Assembly: GCA_019359175.1 (NCBI GenBank) | Contig: JAHHHU010000014.1 | Span: forward strand, 91,999-155,998 | Reading direction: 5' to 3' | Length of the DNA: 64,000 nucleotides | Source of the DNA: Phormidium tanganyikae FI6-MK23 | GTDB lineage: Bacteria > Cyanobacteriota > Cyanobacteriia > Leptolyngbyales > Leptolyngbyaceae | Notes under the pieces: model-generated | Databases searched by the model: none | What the model was told of the DNA's origin: nothing | What the model saw: only the letters and a program-made list of their open reading frames with translations | Translations under genes and position numbers: made by a program | Shown here: in pieces, positions 1 to 8,423 of the stretch | How the letters are laid out: each line of letters begins with the position of its first letter | Position numbering within the stretch: position 1 is the first letter of the stretch

Positions 1-1
1 T

Positions 2-838
2 TCTGACATTGTGACTCCGCTCCCTGGTTTGGGGATCGAGATGGATATCGCGGAAGGTAAGGGGCCGATTATTGCCGATCCGATTCGATCGCAGGCGCAA
101 ATTGATCAACTGCATCCGCTGGTTCCCGAAGAAACGATGCCGTTTATCAAAACGATTTTGAACTCACTGCGTGAAGAAGTTAAAAATGAAGCGACGGTTC
201 TAGGATTCGTGGGTGCGCCTTGGACATTAGCGGCTTACGCGGTCGAAGGAAAAGGATCAAAAACCTATTCGATCATCAAGAACATGGCGTTTTCTGATCC
301 GGCGATTTTGCATCAGTTGTTGTCGAAGTTGGCAGACGCGATCGCAACTTACGCTTGTTATCAAATCGATTGCGGCGCACAAGTGATCCAAATGTTCGAT
401 TCTTGGGCGGGACAACTGAGTCCGCAGGATTACGATACGTTTGCGCTCCCCTATCAGCAGCAGGTATTCCGCAAAATCAAACAGGTGCATCCCGAAACGC
501 CGTTGATTCTCTTGGTAACAGGAAGTGCGGGCTTGCTGGAACGGATGTCGAAAGCAGGGGCGGACATTTTGACGATCGATTGGACGGTCGATATGGCGGA
601 TGCTCGCGCTCGGCTCGGCAAAGACGTGAAAGTGCAAGGCAACCTTGATCCGGGTGTGCTGTTTGGATCGAAGGAATTTATCCGCGATCGGATTCTCGAC
701 ACGATTCGCAAAGCAGGCAACCGAGGTCACATTTTGAACCTGGGTCATGGCATTCTCCCCACGACCCCGGAGGAAAATGCGGCTTACTTCTTCGAGACTG
801 CAAAGCAAGTCGATCAGCTCCTCGCCGCCACTCGTTGA
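2..838 (+). CDS. hemE: Uroporphyrinogen decarboxylase, 5' end outside window
   Basis: Cytosolic enzyme of tetrapyrrole synthesis that decarboxylates uroporphyrinogen III to coproporphyrinogen III, feeding both heme and chlorophyll. The frame is open to the left edge ([11 protein letters not shown]), so the GTG at base 11 is an internal valine codon and roughly the first 70 residues are missing. Family segments present include [26 protein letters not shown] and [13 protein letters not shown] near the C-terminus. It ends in TGA. An SDR gene follows on the same strand after 116 bases. Identification is firm because of the continuous family signature. Confidence 0.95.
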   Translation, partial: SDIVTPLPGLGIEMDIAEGKGPIIADPIRSQAQIDQLHPLVPEETMPFIKTILNSLREEVKNEATVLGFVGAPWTLAAYAVEGKGSKTYSIIKNMAFSDPAILHQLLSKLADAIATYACYQIDCGAQVIQMFDSWAGQLSPQDYDTFALPYQQQVFRKIKQVHPETPLILLVTGSAGLLERMSKAGADILTIDWTVDMADARARLGKDVKVQGNLDPGVLFGSKEFIRDRILDTIRKAGNRGHILNLGHGILPTTPEENAAYFFETAKQVDQLLAATR

Positions 839-954
839 TAAAGATTGAAGGATGAAAGGCATTTGTCGAGATCAGAATTGGGCGAATCCGTTTATTCTGT
901 TAATTCATAGGGATTTCCTCACACACATCATGTCCTTCATCCTTCACTTCCTCA

Positions 955-1908
955 ATGACCAAGCGAATTTTTGTGACAGGTGCTAGTGGTTGCATTGGTC
1001 ACTATCTTGTCGAAGCGCTCATTCAAGAGACTCAGTATGAATTGTTTTTGCTCGTTCGAGATGCAAACAAGCTAAAGATTGATGTGACTGTGCGATCGAA
1101 TATTACAGTGATTCAATCGGATATGTGCGACATTGAGCAGCATCGAGAACTCTTGAAAACGATCGATTGCGTGGTGTTGGCAGCAACGGCTTGGGGCGGG
1201 GAAAGTGTTCAAGCAGTCAATATTTCTAAGAATTTAGCACTGCTCTCGATGCTGGATACGGATCGAATCGAGCAGGTCATTTATTTTTCAACTGCCAGCA
1301 TTCTTGATCGCCAAAATCAACTGCTACCTGAAGCAATGGCAATCGGGAATGACTATCTAAAATCGAAGTATGTTTGCTATGAGAAATTGGCGGGTTTAGC
1401 GATCGCGCCGAAGATTACAAAGCTGTTTCCAACTTTAGTGATTGGAGGAGGAGAGCGCTATCCGTATTCTCATCTCACAGCGGGAGTTCCAGAGGTTGCA
1501 AAGTGGGCGAAACTGATTCGCTTTTTTCGTGCAGACGGAAGCTTCCACTTTATTCACGGGCATGACATTGCTCAAGTGGTGCGGCAGTTCATTGATCATC
1601 CGCCTGCTGAAAAGAGCATTGTTTTGGGGAATGAGAAGATTACGGTGAATCAAGCGATCGACGAAATGTGTGAGTATTTGGGATCAAAGCCGATTCTAGG
1701 GATTCCGCTGCTGTGGCTGGCAGATGTAATTATCTTTTTGTTTCGGATTCAAGTCGGTGAATGGGATCGATTTGCACTGCGGTATCGTCACTTTACGCAC
1801 CAAAATCCGGTTAGTCCAGCCACGTTTGGGATGGAGAACTATTGTTCGACGATGGAAGATGTGTTGAAACTGAGCGGTGTGCGGAAGAAGACATCATCTT
1901 CGATTTGA
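955..1908 (+). CDS. NAD(P)-dependent epimerase/SDR family oxidoreductase
   Basis: Extended short-chain dehydrogenase/reductase of 317 residues. The N-terminus has the Rossmann dinucleotide-binding motif TGASGCIG (about residues 8-15), an STAS segment that would supply the catalytic Ser/Thr, and Y-x-x-x-K (YLKSKYVCYEK) that fits the SDR catalytic pair. The C-terminal part (LLWLADVIIFLFRIQ) is hydrophobic and may associate with membrane. The substrate cannot be read from sequence. It lies downstream of hemE in the same direction, which hints at but does not prove a pigment-related role. Confidence 0.8.
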   Translation: MTKRIFVTGASGCIGHYLVEALIQETQYELFLLVRDANKLKIDVTVRSNITVIQSDMCDIEQHRELLKTIDCVVLAATAWGGESVQAVNISKNLALLSMLDTDRIEQVIYFSTASILDRQNQLLPEAMAIGNDYLKSKYVCYEKLAGLAIAPKITKLFPTLVIGGGERYPYSHLTAGVPEVAKWAKLIRFFRADGSFHFIHGHDIAQVVRQFIDHPPAEKSIVLGNEKITVNQAIDEMCEYLGSKPILGIPLLWLADVIIFLFRIQVGEWDRFALRYRHFTHQNPVSPATFGMENYCSTMEDVLKLSGVRKKTSSSI

Positions 1909-2022
1909 GAAAATGAAACGCAGATAGGTTTCGGAAAATTTCATTCGTACAACTTTAAACAGAACGCTGTATGATGTGCCAGATAATCGGGTAGCGATTT
2001 TGACAGATCATGGGAGGCGCGA

Positions 2023-2967
2023 ATGACTTATACGATCGCAATGACGAACATGAAAGGCGGAGTCGGTAAAACCACCCTGTCGGTAAATCTGGCGACTTGT
2101 CTAGCAAAGTTTCACCAAAAGCGCGTTCTCTTAGTCGATTTAGATACTCAGATTAGCGCAACGCTCTCGTTGATGCCTCCTGCGGATTTCGCCAAGCTTC
2201 GGAACGATAAGCGGACGTTGCGGCACTTGATCCGGAGTGCGATTGCGTCTGATCCAAAACTGCCGCAGATTGTCCCGGATGCGATTCATAAATACGTTTG
2301 CCAGGTGAAAGGCTTTGATCTGCTGCCGGGTGATATTGATTTGTATGACGAATTTTTGGTTTCGCAACTGTTGCACAAAACGGCGCTGCAAAAGAGTGAA
2401 ACCGACTTTGAACAAGTTTGGAATACGTTTGAGAAAAATCTGATTCAGAAGGTTTTAGACCCGATCGCGAAAGATTACGATCTGATTGTGCTCGATTGCG
2501 CTCCGGGCTATAACTTGATTACTCGAAGTGCATTACTCGCGAGTAATTTCTATCTAATTCCGGCAAAACCTGAGCCTCTCTCACTAATCGGAATTCAGCT
2601 TTTAGAGCGCAGAATCAACAAGCTGAAGGAAACCCACAAAACAGATACGACTCAAGTGGAATTAGAGTTATTGGGAATTGCGTTTTCGCTGTCTGGGAAT
2701 CTGTTGACGAGTCGTTATCACGGGCAGGTGATGAAGCGATTAAACGAAGATTTTAGCGAAGCAAAACTATTCAAAACACGGATTCCGTCAGATGTGAATG
2801 TGTCAAAAGCGATTGATAGTTTTAGCCCTGTTGTACTGAATAATCCGGGGACTGCGGGATCGAGAGCGTTTGCAATGATGGCTCAAGAAATTCTCCAAAA
2901 GCTATCAGTCTTGACTCGGACGAATCAAACCCTGCACAAGAAGATGACGCTGGCAGCTTTGGATTGA
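2023..2967 (+). CDS. ParA/MinD-family ATPase, orphan (no parB nearby)
   Basis: Deviant Walker A ATPase of 314 residues. KGGVGKTT is at about residues 12-19, the A' motif VLLVDLDTQ follows, and the Walker B region is LIVLDCAPG. The signature lysine at the start of Walker A is kept, which points to a ParA/Soj-like rather than a P-loop-deviant McdA-type protein. ParA proteins dimerise on DNA with ATP and position cargo such as plasmids, chromosomes or organelles. No ParB, parS or carboxysome gene is in the window, so the cargo is unknown. A good start context is GGGAGGCGCGAATG. Its 3' end overlaps the convergent kinase gene by 63 bases. Confidence 0.85.
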   Translation: MTYTIAMTNMKGGVGKTTLSVNLATCLAKFHQKRVLLVDLDTQISATLSLMPPADFAKLRNDKRTLRHLIRSAIASDPKLPQIVPDAIHKYVCQVKGFDLLPGDIDLYDEFLVSQLLHKTALQKSETDFEQVWNTFEKNLIQKVLDPIAKDYDLIVLDCAPGYNLITRSALLASNFYLIPAKPEPLSLIGIQLLERRINKLKETHKTDTTQVELELLGIAFSLSGNLLTSRYHGQVMKRLNEDFSEAKLFKTRIPSDVNVSKAIDSFSPVVLNNPGTAGSRAFAMMAQEILQKLSVLTRTNQTLHKKMTLAALD

Positions 2968-3405
2968 GTCACACGAGAAGCACTGATCGAGTCCTTCATC
3001 TACTGCGGGAGGCGCACCGTATAATCGACGCGCCATGCGGTAAATCACTTCTTCCGGGACAGAGCGCGATCGCAGTCGATTTCGCTCTAAACAAACCTCG
3101 ATCGACGGATTGATCCAAAGTCCCGTAATCTGCGTGAAACCAGATTTTCGGGCAAGTGCGATCGCGGCTCTTCTTTGCTTTCTCACCGCATTCGTCGCAT
3201 CGTAAACCGCGCATTCGATTTCACCGGATGCGATCGCGTCCACGGCTTGCTGAAACTGCGATCGAACTTCTAGCCAAATTCGTAACCAACTGCCTTGAAT
3301 TGCTTCTTCTCCGAACAGTTGAGCGCGAATGGCATCCGTTGAAATGATGCGCGAATTGAGAGAGTGGGCAAAGGTTGATTTGCCACTCCCTGGTAATCCG
3401 ATCAA
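2905..3405 (-). CDS. P-loop kinase, polynucleotide-kinase-like AAA_33 type
   Basis: Small nucleoside/polynucleotide kinase-like protein of 166 residues. The P-loop GLPGSGKST sits at residues 3-11, followed by STDAIR (substrate/metal region), DATNAVRKQRR and a lid-like RNRLRSRSVPEEVI stretch, all typical of the AAA_33/T4 Pnk-like kinase group. The first usable start is TTG at 3405. The frame continues upstream into the end of glgC, which stops at 3422, so the two genes are probably co-transcribed. The last 20 or so residues overlap parA antisense and look like read-through past the usual family end. Substrate unknown. Confidence 0.75.
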   Translation of the reverse strand: MIGLPGSGKSTFAHSLNSRIISTDAIRAQLFGEEAIQGSWLRIWLEVRSQFQQAVDAIASGEIECAVYDATNAVRKQRRAAIALARKSGFTQITGLWINPSIEVCLERNRLRSRSVPEEVIYRMARRLYGAPPAVDEGLDQCFSCDSIQSCQRHLLVQGLIRPSQD

Positions 3406-3421
3406 TAGGATTAAGCGAACC

Positions 3422-4717
3422 TTAGATGATGGTTCCGTCGGGAATCACCGCACCTTTCAGCGTTACAACAATTCCGCTACGAATGTAGAAACCGAGACTT
3501 TCTCGATCGGCTTCCTGAACGCGATCCTTATTCACGATTTGCACGTTGCAGCCGATATGGGCGTTTTTGTCGATAATTGCACGACGAATGATCGTATCAG
3601 AACCGATACCGAGCGGCACTTTTGGCGTGTTGCAATCGGTTCCTGATTTACGTTCAGCCTGACCCTCGTAGAAGTCGGCCCCCATGACTAGCGCGTCTTC
3701 GATTACTGAATTGGCTTCGATTCTAGATCGAACACCTAAAACGGAATGATGCACGCGACAGTTTTTTAGAATGCAGCCTTCACCAATGATCGCTTCTGTA
3801 ATGTGCGAATCGAGGAACTTGCTCGGCGGTAAAAAGCGCTGACGAGTGTAGATCGGTGCTCGCTCATCGTAGAAACTAAACGGCGGGTAAGGCTGTTGAG
3901 TCAGGGCGAGATTTGAATCGTAAAAAGCTTCGATCGTTCCAATATCTTCCCAATAATCATTAAACAGATAGGCTTGAACGTTGTAATCACTAGAAGAATT
4001 TGGAATAATTTCTTTGCCAAAATCTGTCTGGCTTGGCGCTTCTTTTAGCAGTTTTTCGAGGGCTTGTTTTTTGAAGACATAGATTCCCATGGATGCGATG
4101 TAGGGACTCCGAAGCGCTTCCTCAGCCGTTAAGCCGAGAACGGTCGTATCTACCTGCATTCCCTTGAGGGCATCGCCTTTCGGTTTTTCGCTGAAATCTA
4201 CCACTCGTCCAGCCTGATCGATCTTCATCAAGCCGAAATCCGACGCGCGGGATTCATCCATCGGCACAACAGAGAGCGTGATATCGGCTCCGGTGTCGCG
4301 ATGGCGCTGCACAAACTCGCGGTAGTCCATCCGGTACAAATGATCACCCGACAAAATCAAATATTCATCAATGTCCCATTCTTGAAACAGCCAAATGTAT
4401 TGTCGAACAGCATCAGCAGTTCCTTGAAACCAGTTCGGATTTTCAGCAGTTTGCTGCGCGGCTAAAACTTCGACAAATCCTTCATTGAATCCAGAAAAGT
4501 TGTAAGCGCGGCCCAAGTGGCGGTTGAGAGAAGCCGAATTAAACTGAGTCAGAACGTAGATCTTAAAAATCTCGGAATTGATGCAGTTACTCACTGGAAT
4601 ATCAATGAGCCGATACTTTCCGGCTAGTGGCACGGCTGGTTTTGCCCGCTGTTTCGTCAACGGATATAAACGGGTTCCAGCACCGCCTCCCAGGATTATT
4701 GCTAATACCTTTTTCAC
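3422..4717 (-). CDS. glgC: Glucose-1-phosphate adenylyltransferase
   Basis: ADP-glucose pyrophosphorylase, the allosteric entry step of glycogen synthesis (glucose-1-P + ATP to ADP-glucose + PPi). I set the start at the GTG at 4717, which gives 431 residues beginning [12 protein letters not shown], because GAGG lies seven bases upstream and this is the cyanobacterial family start; a longer frame up to 4783 lacks family similarity. Seen: nucleotidyltransferase motif [12 protein letters not shown] at residues 10-21, [34 protein letters not shown], and a C-terminal left-handed beta helix ending in DGTII. In cyanobacteria the enzyme is activated by 3-phosphoglycerate. Confidence 0.95.
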   Translation of the reverse strand: MKKVLAIILGGGAGTRLYPLTKQRAKPAVPLAGKYRLIDIPVSNCINSEIFKIYVLTQFNSASLNRHLGRAYNFSGFNEGFVEVLAAQQTAENPNWFQGTADAVRQYIWLFQEWDIDEYLILSGDHLYRMDYREFVQRHRDTGADITLSVVPMDESRASDFGLMKIDQAGRVVDFSEKPKGDALKGMQVDTTVLGLTAEEALRSPYIASMGIYVFKKQALEKLLKEAPSQTDFGKEIIPNSSSDYNVQAYLFNDYWEDIGTIEAFYDSNLALTQQPYPPFSFYDERAPIYTRQRFLPPSKFLDSHITEAIIGEGCILKNCRVHHSVLGVRSRIEANSVIEDALVMGADFYEGQAERKSGTDCNTPKVPLGIGSDTIIRRAIIDKNAHIGCNVQIVNKDRVQEADRESLGFYIRSGIVVTLKGAVIPDGTII

Positions 4718-4921
4718 AAAATAACCTCGCACTTCCACTTCGTCTCCCATCACTAGTTTCTGCTTGGATGGCAAAGTTGACAAGGGGTTTGGGGCAGAGA
4801 ATTGAAATTGGGGATCGATTCAGGGAAAATCTGCGTGGGTTTGCAATCTAGAATACATGGCAAATCGAAAATCGAGAGTAGTGGTAATTTGAGAGTGATG
4901 TTATTGCGCTTGTAAATTCTC

Positions 4922-6022
4922 GTGAGTCAGCCTTTGAATTCTCTGCGTCGCACACCGTTGTATGAGTTAGCGATCGAGCTGAATGCTCGCATGACTGGAT
5001 TTTCGGGTTGGGAAATGCCGGTGCAGTTTGGCGGCATCACCCAGGAGCATCATGCAGTGCGATCGGATGCGGGAATGTTCGACATTTCGCACATGGGCAA
5101 ATTTACGCTCGTCGGGAAGGAAGTGCTGCCCCAAATCCAGCGACTTGTGCCTTCAGATTTGAGTCGCCTTCAGCCAGGACAAGCTCAATATACGGTGCTG
5201 ATGAATTCGCAGGGCGGGATGATTGATGATTTGATCTTCTACTTCCAAGGCGACGATCGATGGGTGGTGATCGTGAATGCGGCGACAACTCAGAAGGATC
5301 GCGATTGGATGTTAGCGAATCTGGACATGAGCGCGATCGAGTTTACAGACCTTTCGGATGCTCAAGCGCTGATTGCGGTGCAGGGCAAAAAAGCGGTTGA
5401 ACATCTGAGCGAGATTGTCGATCGAGATCTTTCTGGCATTAAACCGTTCGGACACTTAGAAGCAACAATTCTCGGTCATGCTGCATTTATCGCGCGGACG
5501 GGATACACGGGAGAAGACGGATTCGAGGTGATGCTTGATCCGGCGGGGGCAATCGAACTTTGGCGATCGCTGCTTAAATCGGGTGTGACTCCTTGCGGAC
5601 TGGGTGCGCGGGACACCTTGCGATTAGAGGCGGCAATGGCGCTTTATGGGCAGGATATCAACGATTCGACTACCCCTTTGGAAGCGGGGTTAGGTTGGCT
5701 CGTGCATCTCGATACGAAGGGTGATTTTATCGGTCGATCGATGCTCGAAGCGCAAAAGCAAAACGGTGTGAAAAAGCGGCTCGTCGGTTTACAAATGCAG
5801 GGACGCAATATCGCGCGGCATGACTACCCGATTTTTTCCGATGGGGCAGAAGTGGGAATCGTCACCAGTGGGACACTAGCGCCAACCGTGGGACAAGCGA
5901 TCGCGCTTGGGTATGTGCCGACTGAATTATCGAAGCCGGGGCAGCAGGTCGAAATCGGCATTCGGGGAAAAAACTATTCTGCGATCGTCGTGAAGCGTCC
6001 GTTCTACCGCGCAACGAAATAG
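4922..6022 (+). CDS. gcvT: Aminomethyltransferase, glycine cleavage T-protein
   Basis: T-protein of the glycine cleavage system, important in cyanobacterial photorespiration: it takes the aminomethyl group from lipoylated GcvH and, with tetrahydrofolate, releases ammonia and methylene-THF. The 366-residue protein has the family start TPLYELAIELNARM, SGWEMPVQFGG, DISHMGK, RTGYTGEDGFE and the C-terminal GIVTSGTLAPTVG. The GTG at 4922 is used because the family N-terminus begins within ten residues of it. gcvH follows after 33 bases, forming a short operon; the P-protein gene is not in this window. Confidence 0.95.
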   Translation: MSQPLNSLRRTPLYELAIELNARMTGFSGWEMPVQFGGITQEHHAVRSDAGMFDISHMGKFTLVGKEVLPQIQRLVPSDLSRLQPGQAQYTVLMNSQGGMIDDLIFYFQGDDRWVVIVNAATTQKDRDWMLANLDMSAIEFTDLSDAQALIAVQGKKAVEHLSEIVDRDLSGIKPFGHLEATILGHAAFIARTGYTGEDGFEVMLDPAGAIELWRSLLKSGVTPCGLGARDTLRLEAAMALYGQDINDSTTPLEAGLGWLVHLDTKGDFIGRSMLEAQKQNGVKKRLVGLQMQGRNIARHDYPIFSDGAEVGIVTSGTLAPTVGQAIALGYVPTELSKPGQQVEIGIRGKNYSAIVVKRPFYRATK

Positions 6023-6055
6023 AATGGAAGATGCAATTTGACCCCAAGCCCGCTC

Positions 6056-6445
6056 ATGGCATTTGAATACCCAGATACGCTGAAATATACGGACTCCCAC
6101 GAATACGCCAAACTCGATGGCGATACTGCCACGATCGGCATTACTGCATTCGCGATCGATCAGCTTGGTGACATTGTGTTTTTGGAACTCCCGGAGCCAG
6201 GTGCGACGGTGCAAAAAGGCGAGAATTTTGGCACTGTGGAATCGGTGAAAGCGGTTGAAGATCTGAAGTCTCCGGTTAGCGGGACGGTGCTGGAAGCGAA
6301 TACGGAAATGGTGGATGCACCAGAGAACTTGGTGGATGATCCTTATACGTCGGGATGGTTGATTAAGGTGCAGGTGAGCGATCCTTCTGAGCTTGATAGT
6401 ACGATGTCAGCCGATACGTATCGCGGCATGGTTGAAGGCGGTTGA
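6056..6445 (+). CDS. gcvH: Glycine cleavage system H-protein
   Basis: Lipoyl carrier that shuttles the aminomethyl intermediate between the P, T and L proteins. The ATG at 6056 gives 129 residues starting [18 protein letters not shown]; an upstream TTG at 6038 is in frame but adds six residues outside the family. The lipoylation site is lysine 65 in the ESVKAVEDL motif, and the usual [15 protein letters not shown] block is present. It lies directly behind gcvT in the same operon. A strong hairpin eight bases downstream probably ends or stabilises the transcript. Confidence 0.95.
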   Translation: MAFEYPDTLKYTDSHEYAKLDGDTATIGITAFAIDQLGDIVFLELPEPGATVQKGENFGTVESVKAVEDLKSPVSGTVLEANTEMVDAPENLVDDPYTSGWLIKVQVSDPSELDSTMSADTYRGMVEGG

Positions 6446-6452
6446 TGGGATT

Positions 6453-6502
6453 GTCGTCTCCACCGGGGAGATCTAGAAAGCGATCTCCCTGGTGGAGACG
6501 AC
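6453..6502. terminator. Long hairpin behind gcvH
   Basis: Arms 6453-6473 and 6482-6502 are 21 bases each and complementary except for one G-U pair, with an eight-base loop. No run of T follows, so it may be a factor-independent terminator lacking its tail, an mRNA-stabilising structure, or a degraded miniature repeat. It marks the border between the gcv operon and the accessory island. Confidence 0.6.
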
Positions 6503-6544
6503 ACCAGAACGAGGTAAGTTTTGGACGACGTTGCGGAGAAAATC

Positions 6545-6760
6545 CTAGCTTTGCAAAGACGAGGGCAGATTCAACATATCTTTTACTGCTGCCAAGGAAA
6601 CGGCAGGTTCGTCTTTCTCGTCTGCTTTTGCTTGTCTGAGATCTTGCAAATCTTCTAGGTCAGCGAGGAGTTCCTGTACAAGTAGAAATTCCTCATACGG
6701 CAGCACGACAAACTCTGGTTCACCGTTTTTCTTCAGAAATTCAGGATTGAGTTGAATCAT
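6545..6760 (-). CDS. Putative type II antitoxin, Phd/YefM-like small protein
   Basis: Seventy-one residues starting MIQLNPEFLKKNGEPEF and continuing FVVLPYEEF, a pattern common in cyanobacterial antitoxins that partner RelE/ParE toxins; the middle is an acidic helical stretch (LADLEDLQDLRQAKADEKDE) likely to bind toxin. It lies 13 bases downstream of the RelE-type gene on the same strand, so toxin precedes antitoxin. It should neutralise the toxin and may repress the operon with it. The family assignment is by pattern and neighbourhood only. Confidence 0.65.
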   Translation of the reverse strand: MIQLNPEFLKKNGEPEFVVLPYEEFLLVQELLADLEDLQDLRQAKADEKDEPAVSLAAVKDMLNLPSSLQS

Positions 6761-6773
6761 GAGGGTGTCTCTT

Positions 6774-7022
6774 CTAGGAGTACGCTTTACTACGATGTTT
6801 GATCCAATAAATGACGATCGCTTCTTCTTCTAGCTCAAATAGAATGCGGTAGTCTCCGACCCTTAGGCGATATTCTGGGGTGAAGTTGGTCAGGTGCTTT
6901 ACATCTCCCTGTAAGTTATCTTGCATCAGTTCTACTTTTTCAAGAATGCGAGTTTGTGTCGTGGGTTCCAGTTTCTTTAAGTCTTTAATTGCTTTTGGTT
7001 TTAGGACAACTTCATATCTCAA
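6774..7022 (-). CDS. RelE/ParE-family toxin
   Basis: Eighty-two residues with the RelE fold pattern: MRYEVVLKPKAIKDLKKL at the start, two helices, then EYRLRVGDYRILFELEEEAIVIYWIKHRSKAY. The basic residues in YRLRVGDYRILF and the final HRSKAY are the usual RNase-type toxin positions. RelE toxins cleave mRNA in the ribosomal A site. TTG at 7022 is the only start near the family N-terminus. The antitoxin gene follows after 13 bases. The pair appears intact, unlike the other toxin-antitoxin genes in this island. Confidence 0.75.
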   Translation of the reverse strand: MRYEVVLKPKAIKDLKKLEPTTQTRILEKVELMQDNLQGDVKHLTNFTPEYRLRVGDYRILFELEEEAIVIYWIKHRSKAYS

Positions 7023-7110
7023 AGGGTAATCCGTTGGCTATATGCTGGGGCTGCGTGCGTTTCTGAGAGCATTGTAGCGCGATCTCTGTATCTCTCTAGC
7101 GATCGCAGAT

Positions 7111-7151
7111 TTCCATCTATTTCCGTAGCTGTGTGAAGGACGATTGCTAGA
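7111..7151. repeat. Short dispersed repeat, copy A
   Basis: The sequence around 7118-7147 (core TATTTCCGTAGCTGTGTGAAG) recurs at 7563-7592 with about two differences. A shorter version (CCATCTATTTCCGTAGC) recurs at 8420-8436, where it is the 3' end of the TPR gene read on the minus strand. The copies lie at gene borders of the accessory island, as would traces of recombination. Confidence 0.6.
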
Positions 7152-7213
7152 AAACTTGATAGGCTTTTAGCTTTGCTTCTAAAATGGAGCGATGTTAACG
7201 GGCGAACTGAGTG

Positions 7214-7438
7214 ATGGAAGTGCTGAAATTCACGACAACGATCGATGATTCTGGTCGCTTGCATCTGGATATCCCAACAGACTTATCATCTGTGCAAGTA
7301 GACATCGTGGTGATTCTGAATCCAAGTCCATCTGATTCGGTTCGGGAAGCTTCCTATGATTTTTCGGATTTGGCAGGGCAATTAGAATGGCAGGGAGATG
7401 CGGTGTCCATGCAGAGGACGCTGCGGGATGAGTGGTAA
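7214..7438 (+). CDS. Small VapB-like antitoxin candidate
   Basis: Seventy-four residues from the ATG at 7214 (a GTG one codon earlier is also possible). The N-terminus LKFTTTIDDSGRLHLDIP looks like the beta-rich DNA-binding end of small cyanobacterial antitoxins, and the rest is acidic with W-Q-G-D near the end. Its stop overlaps the start of a PIN-domain gene by 11 bases, the classic antitoxin-toxin arrangement. Because the toxin is truncated, this antitoxin is now effectively orphaned. No direct family proof beyond pattern and context. Confidence 0.55.
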   Translation: MEVLKFTTTIDDSGRLHLDIPTDLSSVQVDIVVILNPSPSDSVREASYDFSDLAGQLEWQGDAVSMQRTLRDEW

Positions 7439-7667
7439 TCGCTATTTGCTCGATACGAATGCAGTATCGGCACTGCTCAAGGGTGAGATTCAACTGGTTC
7501 AACTGTTGCAAGGTGAAGGATTTGACGATCGTGAATGGGTAGCGATCGTCATTCCTGTTTTGTATTTCCGTAGCTGTGTGAAGCACGATCGCGGTTTGAA
7601 GAAGTCAGTTCAGTCAGGGCGATCGTCTGTAAATCGATTGATGGCTTCAACGATTCCTGCTGAGTAG
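7428..7667 (+). pseudogene. Truncated PIN-domain toxin (VapC-like)
   Basis: From ATG 7428 the product begins MSGNRYLLDTNAVSALLKGE, the first strand and metal-binding aspartate of a PIN-domain RNase. Similarity stops after about 45 residues (DREWVAIVIP), and the remaining residues are unrelated, low-complexity sequence. The break coincides with copy B of the short repeat at 7563, so the other acidic active-site residues of the PIN domain are lost. An intact VapC would be about 130 residues; this is almost certainly inactive. Confidence 0.75.
7563..7592. repeat. Short dispersed repeat, copy B, at the vapC breakpoint
   Basis: Near-identical to copy A (7118-7147). It begins exactly where the PIN-domain coding sequence loses family similarity, suggesting that a recombination event joined vapC to another fragment here. 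Confidence 0.55.
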
Positions 7668-7846
7668 GGTTCTAGGACTGTAGCAGCAACATGGAGGTCA
7701 GCGAGGGCTTGGCTGAATTCCTCTGAGTTTGGATCTGTGGTTTCGAGTTGTTTGATGGCTGCGATCGCGGTTTCGAGTTGAGGTTGGTATTCGCTGATGT
7801 GGCGTTTCAAACTGATGAGGGATTTTTCTAGAGCGGTGGTCATCAT
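7610..7846 (-). CDS. Small hypothetical helical protein
   Basis: Seventy-eight residues, mostly helical by composition (MTTALEKSLISLKRHISEYQPQLETAIAAIKQLE...), ending RFTDDRPD. Its start overlaps the stop of the 64-residue gene upstream by four bases (ATGA), so the two are translationally coupled. I do not recognise a family. Its place in a row of toxin-antitoxin genes suggests a small regulatory or toxin-neutralising protein, but nothing in the sequence shows this. Confidence 0.5.
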   Translation of the reverse strand: MMTTALEKSLISLKRHISEYQPQLETAIAAIKQLETTDPNSEEFSQALADLHVAATVLEPYSAGIVEAINRFTDDRPD

Positions 7847-8037
7847 GGTTTGAGTCTCCTTTCTAGTTTGGCGATTTGCTGACGACAGTTTGTGACGGTC
7901 TTTTCCCAGTGAATGATGAGTCCTTGATCTTGCGCGTCTAATGGCTTTTTCTGCTCGGTTTCAATCTTCTCTAGGTGTTCTGCTAGTGCCCGACGTTGCC
8001 CTTCAAGCTGCTTACGATAGTCTTTATTCTTGGTCAT
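7843..8037 (-). CDS. Small hypothetical coiled-coil protein
   Basis: Sixty-four residues rich in K, E, Q and R (DYRKQLEGQRRALAEHLEKIE... RQQIAKLERRLKP), predicted to be two helices or a short coiled coil. It overlaps the upstream Phd-like pseudogene by four bases and the downstream 78-residue gene by four bases, so all three form one tight operon. Function unknown. Confidence 0.5.
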   Translation of the reverse strand: MTKNKDYRKQLEGQRRALAEHLEKIETEQKKPLDAQDQGLIIHWEKTVTNCRQQIAKLERRLKP

Positions 8038-8317
8038 ATTGTTACGATATCGCTGTAAGCTCTCATTCTTGGTTCAGGGTCGGCGGGGTTGAGGAAGCTG
8101 TCTAGGATATCGTCGGGTAGTGGATCGTTGAAGTTGTCTGGAATGGTGAGCTTGTCTGCATGTTGTCCAGGGGTGCGGGGTGTTCGATCGCGGTTTGTGG
8201 AAGGGATGTGATCGATCGCTTGTCCGTCTTGGGAGATGACGATTTCTTCGCCTTCACACGATCGAGGAGTTGGGTGATTTTGGTGGTGGCTTCGGGAAGG
8301 GTGACGTAGGTGATCAT
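8034..8317 (-). pseudogene. Phd/YefM-type antitoxin broken by a frameshift
   Basis: The reading begins MITYVTLPEATTKITQLLDRVK at 8317, a typical prevent-host-death antitoxin start. It must then shift by one base (near 8250) to continue GEEIVISQDGQAIDHIPSTNRDRTP, and ends LPDDILDSFLNPADPEPR. One missing base after the VK codons explains both halves. The conserved block E-E-I-V-I-S-Q-D-G-Q-A is the DNA-binding and dimer region of the family. A programmed frameshift is possible but less likely than simple decay. Confidence 0.75.
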
Positions 8318-8423
8318 TGGGAAGGTGATAGGCGCAGATGATGCCTGCATTATATGCGGGATAAAAACGCGATCGCACGCTTAACCAAGAGATACTGGGC
8401 GATCGACATTCCCGTTTCTCCAT

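Noticed and set aside
257..862. Long minus-strand frame in hemE
   Set aside because: Antisense shadow of a strongly conserved gene; no family pattern and no start context.
4784..4921. Glycine riboswitch before gcvT
   Set aside because: No tandem aptamer pattern found in the 138 bases.
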